Shown here: positions 1 through 7,000 of the stretch, one piece after another
Numbering within the stretch: the first letter of the stretch is position 1
How the letters are laid out: every line of letters starts with the position of its first letter
Origin: Mycobacterium sp.
GTDB lineage: Bacteria > Actinomycetota > Actinomycetes > Mycobacteriales > Mycobacteriaceae
DNA length: 7,734 nt
Reading direction: 5' to 3'
Assembly (NCBI GenBank): GCA_018882545.1
Contig: VERS01000081.1
Coordinates: 1-7,734, forward strand
Position numbers and translations under genes: made by a program
Notes under the pieces: model-generated
What the model was told of the DNA's origin: nothing
Seen by the model: only the letters and a program-made list of their open reading frames with translations
The model's database searches: none

Positions 1-475
1 CCCGCACCACACCGCGCAGCGTCCCGGCCACCGGGTCGCCTGACTCTGTTCGGTCCGGGCCGTCCCCGACCACCAGTCCACCGCGGGTGACCAGCCAGAG
101 CCGTGGTGGCCTACCGTGCCAGCCACCGGTGATGCTGCGGACCGCCGCCGCCGCCGACCAGACCAACTCCCGGGCGTGGGTCAGACCCTGCTCCAGGTCG
201 CGGGTGGTTCCGTCGGCAGCCATGAACACCACCCCGGCCGGTGGCAGGGCGGGGTCACCGGCGACTTCGGCGAAGGCGTTCTGGACCTCGGACTCGTCGT
301 TGAGGTCGGCGGTGATCACCCGGCGGTCGCGAGAGAGGAACCCGACGGCGAATTCGGCTGCGACCGAATCGGGTCCGTCGGTGAGCACCAGCCAACTGCC
401 CTTCGCGGATCCGCCCGGCGGGGCCGGCGCCTCCTCCCAGACGGTTCGGAACAGCCTCTGGGAAAGCGGAAGCGG
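1..475 (-). other. Start of the KR structural subdomain of the downstream PKS (truncated by the window)
   Basis: Residues about 1190-1347 after the DH. GSWLVLTDG, then WHGRPPRLWLVTRGG at 1308-1322 and AGTLRGVVR at the edge, are typical of the non-catalytic half of PKS ketoreductases. The NADPH-binding half would lie further on. In reducing PKSs an ER, when present, sits between the two KR halves, so its presence or absence cannot be judged here. Confidence 0.82.
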
Positions 476-3400
476 GACCGTCTGGCGCTTGACGCGGCGC
501 AGATAAACGCCGGTCACCTGTGCAGTCGGAACACCCGATTCGTCGGTCAGGGTGATCTGCCCCACCGCGTCCCCGGCACCGTCGGCAACGCTGACCAGTT
601 CGGCGCGACAGCGGGCCCGACGGCCGACGTCGCCGAACACCCGGATGGTCTCCATCGCGACCGGCAGGTAGGTGACTTCGCCTGAGTTGGCGAGGATTTC
701 GGCGGGCATGGCCGCAGCCAGACTTTGCAGCGCGGCGTCGAGCATCCCCGGGTGCAGAACCGCGTCGCGGTAGGGGGTTGCTTCGTCGAGCAGCACAATC
801 GCGGTCTGGGTGGACCCGTCGTCGGTGCGCACGATCCGGGTCAGGGCGGCGAAGGCCTGTCCGTGATGGGCCCCGGTCCGGCGCAGGCCGGTGTAGAAGT
901 CACCGGGTGCCAACGCGGTACCCCCGGCGCCGGCCGGCACGGGCACCGGCTGGGCGGCCGGTGCCTCACCCGCGACGGCCGAAACGCGGGCCACCGCGTG
1001 GCGTTTCCAGTGTCCGGCCTCGGTGCGCGAGTGAATCTCCACTCGCGCCCCGCCGTCGCCGTCGCCGACCAGTTGGGTGGTGAGCCTGGTCCTGGCATCC
1101 AGCGGCAGAATCTGTTCGACCTCCAGTCTGCTCACCTGGAGTTCGGCCGCGGGCCGGCCCAGCGCCGCACAACCGGCCGCCAGGGCGATCTCGGCGAAAC
1201 CCGCACCCGGCATCACAGGCTGGCCGTGGACCTTGTGATCGGCCAGCCACGGGTTGAGTTCGGTCCCCACATCGGACTGCCAGACGTGGGCACCGCCGGC
1301 GGGAAGTTCGACGTGCATCCCGAGCAGGGGGTGTGATCCGGTGAATTGCACTCCGGCCGAGGGTGTCTGCATCCAGTACCGGGTGTGCAGCCAGGGTGTG
1401 GGCGGCAGATCGACCAGCAGGTCCCGGCGTCCGGCGGGCTCGTTGTCCACCGGCGGCCGCACCAGGGCCAACTGGGTGTGGAAGGTCAGCGTCTCGGGCT
1501 GGTCGCGGTAGACCGTCCCGGACACCCGCGCGTTGCGTTGGCCCAGCGTCTCGTTGATCGCGTGGGTCAGCAGCGGGTGCGGGCTGATCTCGATGAAGGT
1601 GCTGTGATCCGCTGCCGCCTGCTGGATCGCCCGGCTGAACCGGACCGGGTTGCGCAGATTCGCCACCCAGTATTCGGCGCCGAACATCGTTGCACTGCCG
1701 GGGTATTCGGCGGTATTGATGACCGGTATCCGTGGCCCGGCGGGTGACAGATAGTCCAGCGCAGCGCGCAATTCGGGCAGGATCGGGTCGATGGTGGCGT
1801 GATGGGATGCCACATCCACCTCAACGCGACGGGCCAGCAGCCCGCGGGCGGCCACCTTCTCGATCAGCTCGTCGACCTGCTCGGGCGGCCCGGCGATCAC
1901 CGATTGGTTCGGCGAGGCATACACCGCGACCGATACCTCGGGGTAGTCGGCGATCAGCCGCTCAGCCGCCCCGGCGTCGAGTTCCAGCAGTGCCATCGCG
2001 CCCTGCCCGGACAGCCGCGACATCAGCCGCGACCGGGTGGCGATCACGTCCAGTCCCTCGGCCGGGGTCAGCGCACCGGCCACCACCGCGGCGGTCACCT
2101 CTCCCATCGAGTGACCGATGACCGCATCCGGTTCCACGCCGTAGGAACGCCACAGTTCGGTCAGCGCCAGCTGGATCCCGACCAGGACCGGCTGGATCCG
2201 GGCGATCCCGGTCAGCGGCTCGCCCACCTGCAGCACATGCCGCAGCGAGAATCCGACCTTGTCGACGAATACGGGTTCCAGGGCGTCGACCGCCGCGGCG
2301 AAGGCCGGTTCGTCGGCCAGCAGCTGACGGCCCATCCCCGGCCACTGAGCGCCCTGACCGGAGTAGACGAACACGGTGCCCGGGCCGGGTGAGGCCTCAT
2401 GACAGGCGACCACACCGGTGCCGGGCTGGCCGGCGGCCAAGGCCCGTAGACCTGCGACCGCTTCCTGGCCATCGCGCGCGGAGACGGTGGCGACGATGCC
2501 GTAGCGGCTGCGATGGTTGAGGGTGCCGGCCACGTCGGCGATCGGGACGGCGGCGCCGGGCCCGTCGAGCCAGTCGGCCAGCGCCCCGGCTGCTGCGGCG
2601 ACGCGTTGCGGGGTCTTTCCCGAGAGCACCAGCGTGGTCACCGTCGGGCCGCCGGCGGCGGTCGAGTCCGGTGCCGGCCCCTGCTCGAGCACCACGTGTG
2701 CGTTGGTCCCGCCCATGCCGAACGAGGACACCGCGGCGCGGCGCGGGCCGTCACCGGCCGGCCAGGGCACCGCGGCGGTGGGGATGAAGAATCGGGTCGC
2801 CGTGGGGTCGATGGCCGGATTCCACTCGGTGAAGTTCAGATTCGGGGGGATCCGGGAGTGCCGCAGCGCCAGCACCGCCTTGATCAGGCCGGTGATGCCC
2901 GCCGCCGCCTCAAGATGCCCGAAGTTGGTCTTGACCGCGCCGAGCGCACAGGGCACCTCACCCCGGCCGTACACCGCGGCCAGCGCGTCGAATTCGATCG
3001 GGTCGCCCAACGGCGTTCCGGTGCCGTGGGTTTCGACGAAGTTGACAGACCCGGCCGCGACGTCGGCCGCCCGCAGCGCGCGGGCTATCACATCGCGCTG
3101 CGCCGGCGCGTTCGGCGCGGTGAGCCCGTTGGACCGGCCGTCCTGGTTCACCGCGGAACCGCGAACCACCGCCAGCACCCGGTCTCCGTCTCGGACGGCA
3201 TCGGTGAGGCGCTTGAGCACCACTACGCCGGCGCCTTCGCCGCGAACGAATCCGTCGGCATCGGTGTCGAAGGCGTTGCACTTGCCACGCGGCGAAAGCA
3301 TCCCCCACTTACCAAGGGCGAGTTGGGTTTCCGGGCGCAGGGTGAGGCTCACTCCACCGGCGAGCGCAAGATCACTCTCCCGCATGCGCAGGCTCTGGCA

Positions 3401-4042
3401 GGCCAGGTGCACCGAGACCAGCGACGACGAGCAGGCGGTGTCCACGGCAACCGCCGGTCCGCGCAGCCCCAGCAGGTAGGCGATGCGCCCGACGGTCACG
3501 CTGTGCGCGTTGCCGGTCGCGGAGTAGGCGTCAATGGTGTTCGGATTGCCCGCGGCCAGGCTCTGGTACTCGTTGTAGTACACCCCGAGCATGACCGCCG
3601 CGCGCGTCTCACTGAGCCGGTCCGGCGCCAGCCCGGCGTTCTCCAAGGCCTCCCAGGCCACCTCCAGGGCGACCCGTTGTTGCGGGTCCATCGCGACCGC
3701 CTCGCGCGGGGAGACGCCGAAGAAGTCCGCATCGAATCCGGCGACATCGGCGAGGAACGCACCCCATTTGGAAGGCATCCGGCCCGGGGCCATAGGGTCG
3801 GGGTCGTAATAGGCCTCAGCGTCCCAGCGGTCCGACGGCACCACCGTCACACCGTCGGTACCACCGTCGAGGAATTCCCAGAACTGTTCCGGGCCGTTGA
3901 TCCCGCCCGGCAATCGGCAGCCGATGCCGATGACAGCGATCGGTTCGGCACCGGCGATCCGGGACGCTTTGTCGAACTGCTCGGCCAACGCGCCGCGCTG
4001 ATCGGCCGTCATGGCGGCGATCCGGTCGAAGGTCGTTTTCAT
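1..4042 (-). CDS. Modular type I polyketide synthase, Pps family, 3'-truncated (KS-AT-DH-partial KR visible)
   Basis: The next extension module of the same assembly line. The frame is open from ATG at 4042 to the window edge, giving 1347 residues with no stop. ATG 4042 is chosen because it forms an ATGA overlap with the upstream stop and has a ribosome binding site 6 bases upstream. Domains in order: N-terminal docking helix 1-32; KS 33-455 (DTACSSS, Cys204; HGTGTP, His339; NFGHLEAA, His376); AT 557-850 (GHSMGE, Ser645; VASHH 744-748); DH 904-1180 (HKVHGQPVMP, His936; LDAALQ, Asp1101); start of the KR structural subdomain from about 1190. All key residues of the three complete domains are present, so they should be active. 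The catalytic KR half, the ACP and any ER would lie beyond base 1. The AT, DH and following segment resemble M. tuberculosis PpsD, whereas the N-terminus and KS resemble PpsB (recalled, not searched). The predicted product is an alpha-methyl unsaturated chain, or a saturated one if an ER acts in cis or trans. Confidence 0.96.
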   Translation of the reverse strand, partial: MKTTFDRIAAMTADQRGALAEQFDKASRIAGAEPIAVIGIGCRLPGGINGPEQFWEFLDGGTDGVTVVPSDRWDAEAYYDPDPMAPGRMPSKWGAFLADVAGFDADFFGVSPREAVAMDPQQRVALEVAWEALENAGLAPDRLSETRAAVMLGVYYNEYQSLAAGNPNTIDAYSATGNAHSVTVGRIAYLLGLRGPAVAVDTACSSSLVSVHLACQSLRMRESDLALAGGVSLTLRPETQLALGKWGMLSPRGKCNAFDTDADGFVRGEGAGVVVLKRLTDAVRDGDRVLAVVRGSAVNQDGRSNGLTAPNAPAQRDVIARALRAADVAAGSVNFVETHGTGTPLGDPIEFDALAAVYGRGEVPCALGAVKTNFGHLEAAAGITGLIKAVLALRHSRIPPNLNFTEWNPAIDPTATRFFIPTAAVPWPAGDGPRRAAVSSFGMGGTNAHVVLEQGPAPDSTAAGGPTVTTLVLSGKTPQRVAAAAGALADWLDGPGAAVPIADVAGTLNHRSRYGIVATVSARDGQEAVAGLRALAAGQPGTGVVACHEASPGPGTVFVYSGQGAQWPGMGRQLLADEPAFAAAVDALEPVFVDKVGFSLRHVLQVGEPLTGIARIQPVLVGIQLALTELWRSYGVEPDAVIGHSMGEVTAAVVAGALTPAEGLDVIATRSRLMSRLSGQGAMALLELDAGAAERLIADYPEVSVAVYASPNQSVIAGPPEQVDELIEKVAARGLLARRVEVDVASHHATIDPILPELRAALDYLSPAGPRIPVINTAEYPGSATMFGAEYWVANLRNPVRFSRAIQQAAADHSTFIEISPHPLLTHAINETLGQRNARVSGTVYRDQPETLTFHTQLALVRPPVDNEPAGRRDLLVDLPPTPWLHTRYWMQTPSAGVQFTGSHPLLGMHVELPAGGAHVWQSDVGTELNPWLADHKVHGQPVMPGAGFAEIALAAGCAALGRPAAELQVSRLEVEQILPLDARTRLTTQLVGDGDGGARVEIHSRTEAGHWKRHAVARVSAVAGEAPAAQPVPVPAGAGGTALAPGDFYTGLRRTGAHHGQAFAALTRIVRTDDGSTQTAIVLLDEATPYRDAVLHPGMLDAALQSLAAAMPAEILANSGEVTYLPVAMETIRVFGDVGRRARCRAELVSVADGAGDAVGQITLTDESGVPTAQVTGVYLRRVKRQTVPLPLSQRLFRTVWEEAPAPPGGSAKGSWLVLTDGPDSVAAEFAVGFLSRDRRVITADLNDESEVQNAFAEVAGDPALPPAGVVFMAADGTTRDLEQGLTHARELVWSAAAAVRSITGGWHGRPPRLWLVTRGGLVVGDGPDRTESGDPVAGTLRGVVR
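503..1333 (-). other. Dehydratase domain of the downstream PKS
   Basis: Residues 904-1180, opening with HPLLG. The first hot-dog half has HKVHGQPVMP with catalytic His936, Gly940 and Pro945. The second half has HPGMLDAALQ with catalytic Asp1101 and Gln1105, and the domain closes with LPVAMETIRVF. All positions expected for water elimination are present. Long stretches such as VWQSDVGTELNPWLADHKV match wording recalled from PpsD nearly residue for residue. Confidence 0.93.
1493..2374 (-). other. Acyltransferase domain of the downstream PKS
   Basis: Residues 557-850. Catalytic Ser645 lies in GHSMGE and the specificity loop is VASHH at 744-748, the same methylmalonyl-type signature as in the upstream module. 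The domain is about 70 percent identical by eye to the upstream AT. The post-AT linker ends LPPTPWLHTRYW near residues 879-890, and DLPPTPWxHxRxW is also recalled from PpsD. Confidence 0.93.
1560..2374 (-). repeat. Paralogous AT repeat, copy B (downstream PKS)
   Basis: Direct-repeat partner of 6915-7734, with matching ends at the AT entry motif (2374 and 7734). Similarity is highest over the SGQGAMALLEL and GHSMGE parts of the AT and weaker around about 1690-1760, where indels of a few bases occur. Confidence 0.8.
2678..3946 (-). other. Ketosynthase domain of the downstream PKS
   Basis: A decarboxylative condensing domain, residues 33-455. It starts EPIAVIGIGCRLPGG and ends in the usual SSFGMGGTNAHVVLEQ. 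The Cys-His-His triad is intact: Cys204 in DTACSSS, His339 in ETHGTGTPLGDP, His376 in KTNFGHLEAAAG. The NEYQSLAAGNP stretch near 157-167 and the rest of the domain resemble the KS recalled from PpsB more than that of PpsC or PpsD. It is followed by a KS-AT linker of about 100 residues. Confidence 0.95.
3947..4042 (-). other. N-terminal docking segment of the downstream PKS
   Basis: Residues 1-32 precede the KS. They begin MKTTFDRIAAMTADQRGA and read as helical, mixed-charge sequence with lysine and arginine at positions 2, 7, 16, 25 and 28. The pattern FxRIxxMTxxQRxxLAxxFD is like the N-terminus recalled for PpsB, which receives its chain from PpsA. It is the likely partner of the acidic tail of the upstream protein. 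Confidence 0.68.
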
Positions 4043-4056
4043 CGGGCTTCACCTTC
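4039..4056 (-). promoter_or_regulatory. Ribosome binding site and ATGA stop-start overlap coupling the two PKS genes
   Basis: The minus strand reads GAAGGTGA at 4056-4049, matching 7 of 8 bases of the GGAGGTGA anti-16S consensus, then 6 bases, then ATGA at 4042-4039. ATG starts the downstream PKS and TGA at 4041-4039 ends the upstream one. The overlap implies translational coupling and near-equal synthesis of the two proteins. No separate promoter is possible in non-coding DNA here, because there is none. Confidence 0.88.
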
Positions 4057-7000
4057 CAGGCTGCCTTCTATGCTGCCTTCCAGGCCACCGCCCTCGACGC
4101 TGTCGAACAGAGCGTCGAGCACACTGAACGAGTCCTCGGCGGTTTCCTCTGCCGGCTCCTCGTCGGGTGCGGGTTCGGGGGTCAGCAGACCTGCTACATG
4201 CTCGGCGAACGAGGTGAGCGTCGGGTGATTCCACAGCATCGTCGCCGACAACTCCATCGCCACGAGCGCCTTGGCGTCGCGCAGCAGGGTCATCGCCATC
4301 ATCGAATCCAGGCCCAGTTCCGGGAACGGCCGGTCGAAGTCCACCGCGGTTTCCGGCATCCCCAGTTCGCGCGCCATGATGGTCCGCAGTCGGGTCCGCA
4401 GCTCATCGACAACCTGATCGCCGGCCATCGCCGACCAGTCCGGGACGTTGATCGGTTCGGCGGCCGGCCCGGCGTCGGTGGCCACCGGCACCGAATCGAC
4501 CTGGGCATAACGCAACCCGCGAATATCCAGACAGATGCCGCCGTCGGAGTCTCGTGCGGTGATGTCGACAAGCAGATCGGCACCGGCCTCGCCACAGCGG
4601 CGCACTTCCACGACCATCCCGGCACCGGACGGTGTGCCGGCACCCTCGCCCACCGCGACCGCGGCGATGGCAGCGGGCAGCATCAACGACTCCGAGTCGT
4701 CCAGCAGACGGGCCAGGTGCACCGCGGCGTCGATCAACGCGGGCATCGATGCGTCGGGAACCGTCACGACGGCGCGCAGTCCGCCCGGCACGGGTTCGCA
4801 GCTGTTCACCGACCAGACGAAGGGCTGACCCTCCACACCGGATTTTCGCTGCAGTTCGGCGATCGAGGCCGGATCCCAGGAGAACTCCGGTGCCGGAGCG
4901 GATTCGGCTTCACCCGGGGTCGGGTCTGGCAGCGCAGCGGCGATCCGCGCGCTGCAGTGCCGTGTCCAGCGGTCCTCGGGGGTGTTCGGCCCCACGCTGG
5001 AGGACACCGTGACCGGTTCCCCGACCGCATCGCCGGCCAACACCTGGATGACGCGGGGCTGCTCGGCGACGATCGGATACTCGAACCGGACATCGCCCAG
5101 CGCCGAGGCACCGCTGCGTTGGGCGGCTACCGAAAGGGTCTGCAGCAGAACTGAAACCGGCACGACCTCCACACCACGCACCCGGTGCCCCCCGGGATAC
5201 GGCTTGGCGTCGGGCAGCAGCGCCGCTCGCCAGCGGAGTCCGGGTCCGGTTTCCGCCGGCTCGCCCAGCAGGGTCCCGAACGCCGGCTCCGGCACCTCGC
5301 CGACACCGGTGCCCTCCGCGCCGGCCAACAGCCGGTCGATGACGGGCAGCGGGGCCCGCATCCGGTAGGCGTCGGCCAGCCGCTGCCAGTCGGCGCCCAC
5401 CACCACCGACCGCACACCGGAGTCCGGGCTCAGCGCCGCCGGCAGCATCCGGATGGCGACTTCGTTGGGCATCGGAGTCAGTCCGGCCGCCTTGGTCGAG
5501 GGCTGGGCGTCGGCCCAGCTCTTCCACAGGCCCCACTCGATGACCGTCGCGGCCAGTCCGAGCCTGCGCCGGGCGTAGGCCAGACCGCCCAGGTAGGTGT
5601 TGGCGGCGGTGTAGTGACCCAGCCACCGCGACCCCAGGATGCCGGTGATCGAGGAGAACAGCACGAAGTGACGCACCGGGGTGCGCAGCGTCAGCCGATG
5701 CAACACCGCGGCGGCATCCAGCTTGGCGCGGAACATGGTGTTGACGTCGGCGTCGCTCATCTCGGTGAGCAGCGCCTCGCCGCCGGCCAGCGCCGCCAGA
5801 TAGACCCCCTCCAGCGGGGGCAGGTCGGCGCCGAACCGCTCGAACAGTGCCGTCATCGCGGCATCGTCGGCGGCGTCGGCTGCCACTTCGACGAGCGTGC
5901 TGCCGAGCCGCGAGAGTTCATCGTGCAGATCGGCCGATTGTGTTGATCCACTTCGGGATACCGCTATGACGGTAGCGGCGCCCATCTCGGCCAGCTGCCG
6001 GATCAGGTGCGGACCCACATTGCCCGTCGCGCCGATGACCAGGTGGCTGGTGTTGCCCTCGAAGCGGGTCAGACCGACCGCCGGAACCGCGCTCCGGACC
6101 AGCCTGGGCACATGTCGCAGCCCCCGGCGGTACACGGCCTGATCGTCATCGCCCCGGCCGAGGCTCTCGGCGGCCAGGATGGCGGCCAGCAGTTCCGCCG
6201 GTGTCGACTCGTCGACGTCGACGATGCCGGCCCAGATCTCCGGATGCTCCAGCCTGATGGTGCGTCCCATCCCCCACAGCCCCGCCTGCGCCGGGTCGCA
6301 GGGGTCGCCGTCGGCGATCGGCTGGCCGTTGCGCGTGACGATCATCAGCCGCGGTGGCTGCGGCATCCCGGCCAGTACGGCGAGCAACCGCCGGGTGGAG
6401 TTGAACAGGCGGTACCCGTCGGCGGGGTCGATCCGGGCACTCGGCAGCGGGATGTAGGCCACGTAGTCGGCACCACCCAGAGCGGTCGCGTCGGCCTCGG
6501 TGATGGCCAGGGCCCGGGAGTCCTCACCGAGCAGCGCCGCCAGTTCCCCGGCCGCTGGATCACCGGCCTCGCCGAGCACCAGCCACCGGCGATCGCTGGT
6601 GGCGGCGGGCAGGTCGTCGACCGGCCAGACCAGATCATGGGACCAGTCGGCACCGGCGACCGGTCTGCTCCCCGATGGGCCCGGCGCCGCGGCGGGCGAA
6701 CCGGATTCCGGGGCAGAGACCTCCAGCCAGTGCCGGGTGTGGTGCCACGGGGTGGCGGGCAGCACCGGGCGCGGCTCGTCCGGATGCGGGACCTCCGGTG
6801 GGCGCACGGTGTGCGTGGCGTTGAGATTGGCCCGGAAGGTGACGGTGTCGCAGGTGTCCCGCAGCAGTGTGCCCAGCGTGTGGTGATGCACACCCTCCAG
6901 GCTTTGGTCGACCGCGTAGCTCAGCAGCGGATGCGGACTGACCTCGACGAAGAAGGTGTGCCGGGCGCCGGCGGCGGCGACGGCCTGGCTGAACCGTACC

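Noticed and set aside
4010..4012. Second ATG (Met11) as the start of the downstream PKS
   Set aside because: ATG 4042 has a 7-of-8 ribosome binding site at good spacing and the ATGA overlap, and the ten residues lost would remove part of a docking helix similar to that of PpsB.
4030..4100. Terminator or internal promoter at the gene junction
   Set aside because: No stem-loop with a T-run and no non-coding bases; the overlap argues for uninterrupted transcription.
2513..4228. Long plus-strand open frame of 571 codons opposite the KS and the end of the upstream gene
   Set aside because: Antisense frames stay open by chance in DNA this GC-rich. The translation is rich in R, G, H and A, shows no family motif, and lies opposite a KS with a complete catalytic triad.
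4198..5154. Plus-strand open frame of 318 codons opposite the DH-like domain and ACP
   Set aside because: Shadow of the real minus-strand gene: low-complexity composition, no recognisable domain, no convincing ribosome binding site.
4910..5626. Minus-strand open frame of 238 codons in another frame inside the upstream PKS gene
   Set aside because: It overlaps the KR and DH-like coding sequence fully and its translation is arginine- and glycine-rich without motifs.
5185..5946. Plus-strand open frame of 253 codons opposite the KR
   Set aside because: Biased G/Q/R/H composition typical of antisense reading of a GC-rich gene, while the opposite strand encodes an intact KR active site.
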